Source of the DNA: Planctomycetota bacterium
GTDB taxonomy: Bacteria; Planctomycetota; SZUA-567; H5-PLA8
Assembly: GCA_016200135.1 (NCBI GenBank)
Contig: JACQFI010000001.1
Span: 1-64,000, forward strand
Direction of reading: 5' to 3'
DNA length: 64,000 nucleotides
The first letter of the stretch is position 1. The number at the start of each line of letters is the position of its first letter. The notes under the pieces were generated by a model, which saw nothing but the letters and a program-made list of their open reading frames with translations, was not told the DNA's origin and searched no databases. This document shows, piece after piece, positions 30,714 to 38,797 of the stretch. The translations under genes were made by a program, and so were the position numbers.

Positions 30714-32759
30714 CTACCGGTACAGCGGCATGTAGCGGTAGTAGACCTCCAGGCACATCGCGCCCAGCGCGGTCGTGTAGGCGCGGCCGGCCTTCTTCTC
30801 CCAGCTCGAGAGCGGGTCCCACGAGCCGTCGAAGTCGCCGTCCTTGCGCTGGTTGGTGACGAGCATCTTCTTCAGGCCCTCGTTCCACTGCTTCCACAGG
30901 TCGCCGCCCACTTGGAACATGGTCAGCGTCGTGTAGTAGCTGTAGTACATCGGCCAGCCGCCGCCGTTGGCGATGCCGAGATCGGCTTTCCATTCGGGCG
31001 GGTTGGTGCGCAGGAGCCACATCGCGGCGCCGCGGACTTCTTCGGGCTTGTGGCCCAAATACAGGCGGCAGAGGATGCCGATGCTGGTCGTGTTCACCAT
31101 CGCGCCGCGCTCCGTGTAGCCGTAGCGGTGGTGGCCGTCGTCGTAAGCGTCGTCTTCCTTCTTGACCTTCGCGGCGTCCTGCTCACGGGTGTCGAGGAAC
31201 TTGATCGCGCCCTGGAAGGCCGCGGGGTCCACGTGCAGGCCCGCGATCTTGGCGCTCTTGAGCTGCATGATGTACCAGCCGCTCACCGAGACGTCGCTGG
31301 TCGCCGCTTTCGGCGTGTAACGGAAGCCCAGGCGGTCGCTGCCTTCGCCGAACTGGTACTTGTCCACGGTGTAGTCGATGGCCTTCTGTGCCGCGGCCTT
31401 GGTCTCGGCCACGCGGCCCATGCCCGCGGCCTCGGCCAGCGCCATGCCGCAGATCGCGTGGTGGTAGCCGTACCCGCCGTGGTGTTCGGCGTACTTGGGG
31501 TTGGTGCCGATCGCCCCGTCGTCGCGCTGCTGGCTGATGATCCAGTAGACTCCGCGCTTCACGTTGTCGCGGTACTTGCCGACTTTCTCCGTGTGCCCCG
31601 CGCCCAAGAAGGCGAGCACCGCCAGGCCGGTGACGCCCGGGTCCCAGTCGCCGTCGCCCTCGGTCTTGCGCACCGACCAATGGCCGTCCGGTTCCTGGTG
31701 CCGGGCGAGCCATTCCAGCGCCTTGTCCACGGCGGATTCGGTGGCATGGCTGCCGCCGTGGCGCATCACCATCAGCTTGCGCCCGCCGCCAGTGCGGCTC
31801 CCGAAGCTGCCGTGCCCCGCGCCGTTGTCGACGCCGGTGCCCATGCCGTTTCCGCCGCCCCAGCCGCCGCCGGTGCCGGGGCTGGAAGGCCCGCCGACGC
31901 CGATCAGGTCGTCGAGCAGCCCCGCGCCGCCGTTGCCGCCGCCGCCGGGCGGCTCGTCGTTCCCGCTCTCGCTGTGAAACATGTGGGCGTCCGGATTGCC
32001 GAAGGCGCTGTGCGTGTCCGGCCGGTCGGGATTGACGGTCTCGAAGTGATCGCCGAGTTCCGCCTTGGCGAGAATATCCGGCGGGACGACGATGTCCGAG
32101 GCGGTCTGCGAGGTCGGATCGGTCGGGGGCGTCTCGTGCTTGCCTTCTAGGGCCTCGCGCAGCTCCGACTTCTTCTTCTGCTCGTCCATGGGCTGGATCT
32201 GCGGGGCGCGTTCGAGGCTCGTGACGACGATCACGCTGTCGTTATCGCCGATGCCGCTCACCGCCATCGTAATCAGGCCGAGCAGCGTGATCATCAGCAG
32301 GTGCAGCGCGACCGAGATAATCCACCACGGCGCGCCGCCCATCCGCGCGAGCATCCCCGCGGCTTCCGGCTCGTCTACATTCCCCGCGGCCTCGGCCTCG
32401 TCGGCACCCAGCGAGATCGCCGAGAGCGCCTGGGCGGAAGAGTCCAGGCCCTGCGTTACGCGCGCGGACTTGATCTGCTGCCGCGAGGCCAGGCGCTGCG
32501 AGGCCTTCTGCTCGAAATCGGGGCTGACCTGCAAGCCGCCGACGCTCTGCGCCATCACCGCCAGCACCTTGCGGCGGCGGTCGAAGGCGTCGCGCAGGGG
32601 TGGATTCGCGGCGAGCTGCCGCTCGACCTCCTGCATCTCGCCGGCGTTCAGGTCGCCGTCCGAGTACGCCCGGGCGAACTCCTGGACGTTCTGTGGCGTG
32701 ACCACGAGGGCGGGGGAGACTGCCTTACCGATGCGGCTGCTGGGACGTTTGGCGTTCAT
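30714..32759 (-). CDS. Anti-sigma-like, membrane-anchored alpha/alpha-toroid protein
   Basis: The 681-residue protein is translated right after an ECF sigma gene, overlapping it by 4 bp (ATGA). Residues 20-70 (RAYSDGDLNAGEMQEVERQL) resemble the anti-sigma helical start (YLDGELSPEE-type), though no zinc-binding HxxxCxxC is present. One membrane helix spans about 146-168 (ISVALHLLMITLLGLITMAV), then a Gly/Asn-rich linker (270-325). From about 340 on, repeated helical units with the motifs WLARHQEPDGHWSV and WIISQQRDDGAIG match prenyltransferase/squalene-oxidase repeats, as in many planctomycete proteins of unknown role. The periplasmic toroid could sense a ligand and release the sigma factor; this is inferred. 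Confidence 0.75.
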   Translation of the reverse strand: MNAKRPSSRIGKAVSPALVVTPQNVQEFARAYSDGDLNAGEMQEVERQLAANPPLRDAFDRRRKVLAVMAQSVGGLQVSPDFEQKASQRLASRQQIKSARVTQGLDSSAQALSAISLGADEAEAAGNVDEPEAAGMLARMGGAPWWIISVALHLLMITLLGLITMAVSGIGDNDSVIVVTSLERAPQIQPMDEQKKKSELREALEGKHETPPTDPTSQTASDIVVPPDILAKAELGDHFETVNPDRPDTHSAFGNPDAHMFHSESGNDEPPGGGGNGGAGLLDDLIGVGGPSSPGTGGGWGGGNGMGTGVDNGAGHGSFGSRTGGGRKLMVMRHGGSHATESAVDKALEWLARHQEPDGHWSVRKTEGDGDWDPGVTGLAVLAFLGAGHTEKVGKYRDNVKRGVYWIISQQRDDGAIGTNPKYAEHHGGYGYHHAICGMALAEAAGMGRVAETKAAAQKAIDYTVDKYQFGEGSDRLGFRYTPKAATSDVSVSGWYIMQLKSAKIAGLHVDPAAFQGAIKFLDTREQDAAKVKKEDDAYDDGHHRYGYTERGAMVNTTSIGILCRLYLGHKPEEVRGAAMWLLRTNPPEWKADLGIANGGGWPMYYSYYTTLTMFQVGGDLWKQWNEGLKKMLVTNQRKDGDFDGSWDPLSSWEKKAGRAYTTALGAMCLEVYYRYMPLYR

Positions 32760-33376
32760 GGCGTTTCCGGCTCCTTGGCTGCGCTGTTTGCCTTGGAGGG
32801 ACCGGCTGGATCGACGTACTTGCGCAGGCGCTGTTCCAGGAGTCCGTCCGAGCGGAAGAGCTGGCTCTTGACCGTGCCTACCGGCAAGCCCAGCCGCGCG
32901 GCGATATCCTGGTACGAAAGATGCTCCCAATAGCGCAGGACGACGATCTCACGCAGTTCCGTGGGCAGCGCGTCGATGGCGCGCGCCACGATCTCCTTCA
33001 AGTCCACCCGCGAGAACCCGCCCGTGGCGGACGTATCGCGCATGGGGTCCTGGCCGGCGCGCTCGAGCTTGGCTCGGTCGCGCTTTCTGCGGCGCAGGAG
33101 GTCCACGGCGTTACGGCGGTTGATCTGGCGCAGCCAGTTCCCGAGCTGCTGCGGGTCTTTGAGGCTGTTCAAGCCCTCGAAGGCCTCGCACAGGGAAGCC
33201 TGCGCGACATCCTCGGCGTCCGGCACGTTGCTGAGGATCGCGAAGGCCTGGTTGACCAGATCGGCCTTGAAGCGCTCGACGAGCTGCCAGAAATAATCGG
33301 CGGGCATCGCACAGCCGGTCGGGTCTTTGGCCCGGTGCTGTACGAGCGCTTCGATCATCATGGCCGTCGTCGGCAT
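32756..33376 (-). CDS. ECF-subfamily RNA polymerase sigma factor
   Basis: The 206-residue protein has sigma region 2 (AFAILSNVPDAEDVAQASLC and WLRQINRRNAVDLLRRRKR, residues about 38-95) and region 4 (ALPTELREIVVLRYWEHLSY QDIAARLGLPVGTVKSQLFR, about 135-175). No region 1 or 3 is present, as is normal for ECF factors. It redirects RNA polymerase to a set of stress or envelope genes. The start at 33376 follows GAGGGG. It is coupled to the downstream toroid protein, its likely regulator. The C-terminal tail after region 4 (KYVDPAGPSKANSAAK) is short and unconserved. Confidence 0.92.
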   Translation of the reverse strand: MPTTAMMIEALVQHRAKDPTGCAMPADYFWQLVERFKADLVNQAFAILSNVPDAEDVAQASLCEAFEGLNSLKDPQQLGNWLRQINRRNAVDLLRRRKRDRAKLERAGQDPMRDTSATGGFSRVDLKEIVARAIDALPTELREIVVLRYWEHLSYQDIAARLGLPVGTVKSQLFRSDGLLEQRLRKYVDPAGPSKANSAAKEPETP

Positions 33377-33529
33377 TGCGTGTGGCCCCTCGTTACATGA
33401 GCCAAGGCGTTGGGAGCCGGTGAGGAGTTCTACAAAACCAAAGAAAATTCTATTGCACTAGGTGCGCAAAGGGAAGAAGAATGCTTGAGAGAATCAATGT
33501 AGCAGTCGAAAATAATATAAACTATTATG

Positions 33530-34801
33530 TCATTTAAGGTTAAATACGTCATCCCAGGTGAAGCTGGTCCATTCGCCTTTTGTCGCGGCAACGCCTTGTT
33601 TCGGTGAGAACGCCAGGTAGATACGGCGCTCTTTCAGCCAAGTGACGACTGAGAAGTGCGTGACCTCGCCCTTTTCATGCTTGGACACCGCATCCAAAAT
33701 GGTTCGCGCGACTCTTTCATCCACGCATTGCTTTTCCTTGAGCAGATCGGCGAGGCAGGCGCGAATCGCGGCATCGCGCGTACAGGTGCTCGACGCGGCA
33801 TCCGGTTTGGTGGATGCCTTGCGCGTGAGGAAATGATTGGTGCTGACCAAAAAAGGCTTCGCGCCAGGATCGTCGGGAGGCCGCAAGGTCGCGCCGTTCT
33901 CGTTGGCCCGGTCGCCGTCCCATTCGAACACCGCAGGCAAATGCCCAGCCGAAATCTCCGGAAAAGAAACGTGAAGAATGCCGCCGGTGCGAACCGGCTT
34001 CGCACGCAATACGCGCGTCACGTCATCTACCGCGCTCTGTGCGCGCGCTCCTTCGAGCGCCTCCTGGATCACCTGCAGCCGCGAAATCCAGCCTTCTTTG
34101 GTTGAAGGCGCGGAGCCGTTGCCCTCATTGAGTTCAATCGCCACGCCGTCCTCGTTGATCGCTGTGCTGACGCCAGCCAAGCCCATCATCCGAATGTCGA
34201 GGAAGGGCTTCAGGCCAGGCTCCGAAGGGACCGTCGCCACCACGCCGATACTGGCATTGTACATCGGCAACTCGTCCGAGCTGTCCATGTTGCGCGCGAA
34301 GAGCGTCTGGCCATCCTTCGTCATTGAACCCCAGACCGAGAACGAACTGCACCCGAACCGCCTGGCATCGTAGAGCCAATTGATCATGTAAAGGTCATCC
34401 AAGGCAACTTCGCGGTTGAGTTCCTTCAGTAGCCGGTCTTCCTTATGCGGCAGCGCGAGCCGTATGCCGTCAAGCATGCCTTGCAATTCCAGCTTGAACC
34501 GTTCGGGAAAGGCGAACTTGGTGTTGTTGGCGAGAAGCTTCTCCCAGGGGTTCTCGTTCTTTGAGACGGCCTTTACGATCGGCAACATGCATTCGTTCAT
34601 AAAGCGCAGAATCTCATTGCCTGCCAGATAGCCGAGCGCCTCACCGCGTTCCCGATGGTTCCCGCGCAGAACCAGAAGCGGGTGTCCGCCGATATTGCCT
34701 CGAACGCTCTGGCCATGTCGCTCTACGACTTTGAAGGTCTCCGCGCGAACTGAAGTCGATGCCAGGATGCAATAGGCCAAGGCCGACAAGACCATCCTCA
34801 T
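33530..34801 (-). CDS. Secreted C45-family Ntn hydrolase (acyltransferase/amidase-like)
   Basis: The 423-residue protein carries a signal peptide (MRMVLSALAYCILASTSVRA). Its central motif is FGCSSFSVWGSMTKDGQTLF followed by ARNMD, the N-terminal-nucleophile cysteine of peptidase family C45 and phospholipase-B-like/acyl-coenzyme A:6-APA acyltransferase proteins. The segment HRERGEALGYLAG resembles the first conserved element. Typical substrates are acylated amines or peptides, but none can be assigned. The ATG at 34801 follows GGGAGG at ideal distance. It is encoded alone on the minus strand, divergent from the MFS gene. Confidence 0.82.
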   Translation of the reverse strand: MRMVLSALAYCILASTSVRAETFKVVERHGQSVRGNIGGHPLLVLRGNHRERGEALGYLAGNEILRFMNECMLPIVKAVSKNENPWEKLLANNTKFAFPERFKLELQGMLDGIRLALPHKEDRLLKELNREVALDDLYMINWLYDARRFGCSSFSVWGSMTKDGQTLFARNMDSSDELPMYNASIGVVATVPSEPGLKPFLDIRMMGLAGVSTAINEDGVAIELNEGNGSAPSTKEGWISRLQVIQEALEGARAQSAVDDVTRVLRAKPVRTGGILHVSFPEISAGHLPAVFEWDGDRANENGATLRPPDDPGAKPFLVSTNHFLTRKASTKPDAASSTCTRDAAIRACLADLLKEKQCVDERVARTILDAVSKHEKGEVTHFSVVTWLKERRIYLAFSPKQGVAATKGEWTSFTWDDVFNLK

Positions 34802-35052
34802 GAACTAAGCCCTCCCTGGCGTTACAATACCCATTAGATATGGGTTCGTTGCGCGTTGTTACGGATCTTCGCGAGTGGGAATAGTTCGCCGGGCTCGGGG
34901 CGGGGGAGAGCTCACAACCCTTTCAGGACTCTGAAGTTATTTGTATGGATAAGAAATACAGGTAATTGTGCTGAGAACCCATTGCGAAGTGTGTACGTAG
35001 ACGTACTATCAAAGTCATTCCCAATCGTTTGGCTTAAGCGAGGACCCAGCGC

Positions 35053-36519
35053 ATGGCGGATTCCATCGAAGCACCGGCACCGAAGCTCACCATGACCCAG
35101 TGGTTGGTCTGCCTTGTCGCGGCCATCGGGTTCGCGTTCGACATCTACGAACTGCTCATGGCCCCGCTGGTCTTTCCGCCGGCGATCACGGAACTGACCG
35201 GCTACGCACCGGGCAGCCCCGAGTTCCTCGGGATGGTAAAGAACCTCATCTTTATCCCGGCCATCGCGGGATCGATCTTCGGTCTGTTGGGCGGTTACCT
35301 GACCGACGTCCTGGGCCGCCGGCGCGTGCTGACGTTCTCGATTCTGCTGTACGCCTTCTCGGCCTTCTTTGCAGGGTTCTCGACCAGCATCGGCATGCTG
35401 ATGGTGCTGCGCTGCACGACCTTCATCGGCGTATGCGTGGAGTTCGTTGCCGCGGTGGCGTGGCTCGCGGAACTCTTCCCGCATCCCAAGCAGCGCGAGA
35501 AGGTCCTGGGGTATACGCAGGCTTTTAGTTCGGTGGGCGGGCTCTTCATCGCCACGGTCTACGGATTGATGGTGAACCACGGGCAGAGCCTGCCCGGGAT
35601 CGGCATTCCGGAATTCCTGAACCTCGGCTCCATCGACCCGGTCAACCAGCACGCCGCCTGGCGCTACACGCTGATGTCGGGCCTGGTGCCCGCGATCCCG
35701 TTGATCGTGATCCGGCCGTTCCTGCCCGAGAGCCCGCTGTGGAAGGCCAAGAAGGATGCGGGGACGCTCAAACGGCCCAGCTTCCTGGAACTCTTCAAGC
35801 CGCAGCTCTGCAAGACCACGATCATTACCACGATCATGTTCGCGTGCTCGTACGGCGCGGCCTTCGGCGCCATTCAGCAGATCCCGCAGATCGTGCCCGG
35901 CATGGCCGAGGTCAAGACGCGGGCTGCCGATGCCTCCGCCGAAGTGAAGGAAAAACTCAAGGACAAGCCCGAGAAGGAAGTCGAGAAGGCGGCCAAGATC
36001 GCCGGAATCAAGGCCGTCCAGAGCACCGCGGCGGACGTGACCAAGGTCCAGGAAGTCGGCGGGCTGGTGGGCCGGGTGATCCTGGCCGTTCTGGCCGTCT
36101 GGATCGTGAGTCGCCGCAAGCTGATCCGCGTCTTCCTGATCCCTGGGCTGCTGGTGATGCCGCTGGTCTTCGGCTATGCGGCCGTAAACGACCTGAACCT
36201 GCTGTATGTCGGGATGTTCCTGGCCGGCATGCTGACCGTGGGACAGCTCAGCTTCTGGGGCAATTATCTGCCGCGGGTCTATCCGCTGCATCTGCGCGGC
36301 ACCGGCGAGAGCTTCGCCGCGAACATCGGCGGGCGGCTGATCGGGACCAGCTTCGCCTACGTGACGGCCACGCTTGCCGCCATGGATTGGGTGCCCGGAA
36401 CCGGCCCAGCCAAGGTCGCGTATGTGGCCGCGGGCGTCGGTTTCACGGTCTACTTCGTCAACCTGATCTGCTCGTTCTTCCTACCCGAACCCGGAGCCGG
36501 CGAACCCGAAGACGCCTAA
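35053..36519 (+). CDS. MFS transporter with a charged insertion
   Basis: The 488-residue protein has about 12 membrane helices. The major-facilitator signature GGYLTDVLGRRRV lies between helices 2 and 3, and the TM1 sequence VAAIGFAFDIYELLM with an acidic residue resembles the proton-coupled sugar/aromatic-acid symporter (AAHS/SHS) groups. Substrate unknown. Residues 284-335 form an unusual charged, helical segment rich in Lys, Glu and Ala between TM7 and TM8, in a place where MFS proteins normally have a short loop. The ATG at 35053 is the usual family position (TMTQWLVCLVAAIGF). The gene is not in an obvious operon. Confidence 0.88.
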   Translation: MADSIEAPAPKLTMTQWLVCLVAAIGFAFDIYELLMAPLVFPPAITELTGYAPGSPEFLGMVKNLIFIPAIAGSIFGLLGGYLTDVLGRRRVLTFSILLYAFSAFFAGFSTSIGMLMVLRCTTFIGVCVEFVAAVAWLAELFPHPKQREKVLGYTQAFSSVGGLFIATVYGLMVNHGQSLPGIGIPEFLNLGSIDPVNQHAAWRYTLMSGLVPAIPLIVIRPFLPESPLWKAKKDAGTLKRPSFLELFKPQLCKTTIITTIMFACSYGAAFGAIQQIPQIVPGMAEVKTRAADASAEVKEKLKDKPEKEVEKAAKIAGIKAVQSTAADVTKVQEVGGLVGRVILAVLAVWIVSRRKLIRVFLIPGLLVMPLVFGYAAVNDLNLLYVGMFLAGMLTVGQLSFWGNYLPRVYPLHLRGTGESFAANIGGRLIGTSFAYVTATLAAMDWVPGTGPAKVAYVAAGVGFTVYFVNLICSFFLPEPGAGEPEDA

Positions 36520-36681
36520 AAGCCTCCGCCGGTTTTAGGCCCCTCCCGGCCTGGGCTTCCCTCTAGACAACGATACATAACGTAGATTATCGGACGTTGC
36601 GAATAGGAGCATCCTGGGATGAAGGCGTGTCCGTAGGCGTGTCCAAGAATCAAAGCCAATCTGGGATATGTCGGGGTTGAA

Positions 36682-37167
36682 TCACTTGGATTCGGCCGCA
36701 AGCTTAGTCAGTGCCTCGCCCGTAACCCGCATGACCGTCCAATCGTCCATGGGCTTGGCGCCGAGTTTCTTGTAGAAGCCGATGGCGGGTTCGTTCCAGT
36801 CCAGCACAGCCCACTCGAAACGCCCGTAGCCCCGTTCGACGCAGATCTGCGCCAGTCGGATCAGGAGCGCCTTGCCGATGCCACGCTTGCGGTGTTCGGG
36901 CTGCACGAATAGGTCTTCCAGGTACATGCCGGGACGGCCTTTCCAAGTCGAATAGTTCTGGAAGTACAGGGCGAACCCGGCGGGCTTTCCATCCCATTCG
37001 GCGAGCAGGCACTCGAATGGCGGCCTGGCACTTTCCATCTGGGCTTTCAGGATGGCTGGCGTCACTTCAACCGACTGAGGCTCTTTCTCGTACTCGGCTA
37101 GCCCAACAATGAGATCGAAAATAGCCTTCGCATCGTCAGGTGTAGCTATGCGTATCTCAAGTGTCAT
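36682..37167 (-). CDS. GNAT-family acetyltransferase
   Basis: The 161-residue product begins MTLEIRIATPDDAKAIFDLI and contains motif A LEDLFVQPEHRKRGIGKALL with the acetyl-CoA-binding R-x-x-G-I-G, then FEWAVLDWNEPAIGFYKKLG. This pattern matches the diamine/polyamine N-acetyltransferase-like (SAT-type) group, so a polyamine or similar amine may be the substrate. An upstream TTG (37173) also opens the frame; the ATG at 37167 is preferred. It lies 61 bp downstream of the DegT aminotransferase gene on the same strand. Confidence 0.88.
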   Translation of the reverse strand: MTLEIRIATPDDAKAIFDLIVGLAEYEKEPQSVEVTPAILKAQMESARPPFECLLAEWDGKPAGFALYFQNYSTWKGRPGMYLEDLFVQPEHRKRGIGKALLIRLAQICVERGYGRFEWAVLDWNEPAIGFYKKLGAKPMDDWTVMRVTGEALTKLAAESK

Positions 37168-37228
37168 AAGCAAGTTCCGATCTTAAGTACCCAAGTCCCC
37201 CTCCCGGCTGACACGGGTTATGTGCTGG

Positions 37229-38377
37229 CTAAAGATTGGACGCAGCCTTGTTCGCGGCATGAGCCACATAGGCCACGTCGTCCTCGGTCATCTGCGGATA
37301 AATGGGCAGCGTCAGGATGTTAGCGGCGAGCTTGGTCGTCACCGGCAGGTCAAGCTTCCCGAAGCCCAGCTCGGCGTAGTACGGCTGGGTATGGACCGGC
37401 GGATCGAAGTGGACGGTCGCGCCGATGCCCTGTTCGCGGAGCTTGGCCAGGAACGTGGTCCGGTCGAAGCCTTTGGCCTTGACCGTATACATCTGGTAGA
37501 CGTGCTGGAAGCCGGGCCGTTCCACGGGCAGATCGAACAAGTCTTTGTTGAGCAAGGCGTTGTACTGCTTGGCGTGCCTGCGTCGCGCGGCGTTCATGGG
37601 CTCAAGCTTCTTCATCTGCACCGCGCCTATGGCCGCATTCATATTCGACATGCGGAAGTTGAACCCGCCGAAAGTCGCCGCCCGAAGCCAGGGCTTTTCC
37701 TTCTTTTCTCGGGCCCATGTGCTGGACGCCACCCCATGCCCGGCGATGGCACGGACCTTATCAGCCAGAGCCTGGTCCTGAGTCGTGAACATCCCGCCTT
37801 CGCCCGTGCTGATGTTCTTGGTCGGATAGAACGAGAAGCACCCGATGCCCCACGCGCCGGTCTTCTTGCCGTTCTGGGTCGCGCCAATGGCCTCGGCAGA
37901 GTCCTCGATCAGGAGCAGCTTGTGCTTGGCGGCTATTCTTGCCAGGGCTTCCATGTCGGCCACCTGGCCCGCGTAGTGCACGGCCATGATCGCCTCGGTG
38001 CGCGGCGTGATGGCGGCCTCGACCGCGGCCGGATTGATGTTGCAAGTGTCGTAGTCCACGTCAACCAGTACGCACTTGGCTCCGCCCATCACCACCGCGT
38101 TGGCGCTCGCGACGAAGGTAAAGCTCGGCAGGATGACCTCGCCCTTGATCCCGGGCGCATGCACGGCCAGGAAGAGCGCCGAGGCACAGGAGTTCAGCGA
38201 GACCGCGTGCTTGACGCCCAGGGCTTTGCTGAAGGCTTCCTCGAACTCGTGGTTCTTGGGCCCGTGCGCCAGCCAGCCCGAACGGATGACCTCGGCGACG
38301 GCCTGGATCTCTTCCTCGCCCATGTCGGGGATGCAGAGCGGGACCTTGCGGGTTGCTGCGGCGGATGCGGTGGCCAT
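37229..38377 (-). CDS. DegT/DnrJ/EryC1/StrS-family PLP aminotransferase
   Basis: The 382-residue protein is a sugar aminotransferase: it transfers an amino group from glutamate to a nucleotide-linked keto sugar. Landmarks are LNSCASALFLAV (PLP-phosphate loop), VDVDYDTCNI, VHYAGQVADMEAL, LLIEDSAEAIG and the PLP lysine in SFYPTKNISTGEGGM. The start at 38377 follows GAGG at 7 bp; an upstream frame extension lacks a site. It probably makes an amino sugar for surface polysaccharide. The GNAT gene behind it could acetylate that amine, as in many such sugar pathways; this is inferred from adjacency. Confidence 0.92.
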   Translation of the reverse strand: MATASAAATRKVPLCIPDMGEEEIQAVAEVIRSGWLAHGPKNHEFEEAFSKALGVKHAVSLNSCASALFLAVHAPGIKGEVILPSFTFVASANAVVMGGAKCVLVDVDYDTCNINPAAVEAAITPRTEAIMAVHYAGQVADMEALARIAAKHKLLLIEDSAEAIGATQNGKKTGAWGIGCFSFYPTKNISTGEGGMFTTQDQALADKVRAIAGHGVASSTWAREKKEKPWLRAATFGGFNFRMSNMNAAIGAVQMKKLEPMNAARRRHAKQYNALLNKDLFDLPVERPGFQHVYQMYTVKAKGFDRTTFLAKLREQGIGATVHFDPPVHTQPYYAELGFGKLDLPVTTKLAANILTLPIYPQMTEDDVAYVAHAANKAASNL

Positions 38378-38797
38378 ACGAATCCTCGGGTTCCTTTCCA
38401 ATGAGAGCGACAGTCTAAAGGACAACCGGACCGCCCGCTACCTTCAGCCGGGCGCGTAGTCCCGCCAAAAAAAATGGCGTCAGCATTAATTAACCTGTTG
38501 AAAACCATTGCGCTCGCAAGGAAATCCCCTCCTTGATGTTAAGGGGAGAGAAAGGGATTTAACGCCTTCGCTCCCGGAACCTCCCCTACCCCTCCTTACA
38601 TAAGGAGGGGTTTCAGCAGAGCAACCTTATGTTAGATATCGGTTTAGCCGCGACCGAACTATCGTCAAAGCGGTTCAAATTATGGAGCAAATGGTAGAGT
38701 TTCAGTAGAAACCAATGCCACTGAAGGTAGACTGTCTGACTGCCGACAATTAAATGGACTGCTATTAGGCTCCGCATTTTGAGGGGACGCAAGCGTT
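38378..38797. other. Divergent intergenic region with a hairpin repeat
   Basis: These 420 bp separate the DegT gene (minus) from the radical SAM gene (plus) and hold no gene I can support. The region contains the perfect hairpin at 38590-38611 and the related string CCCCTCC at 38525-38545, a repeat type also seen at 2480-2512. Ribosome sites for both flanking genes lie at its ends. Confidence 0.6.
38590..38611. repeat. Hairpin repeat with CCCCTCCTTA arms
   Basis: CCCCTCCTTA and TAAGGAGGGG are perfect inverted arms separated by CA. No T-run follows on either strand, so it is more likely a palindromic repeat than a terminator. Confidence 0.6.

Noticed and set aside
36514..36540. Possible terminator after the MFS gene (GCCTAAAA...TTTTAGGC)
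   Set aside because: The 8-bp stem is complementary but partly inside the stop codon region and no T-run follows; too weak to list as a feature.
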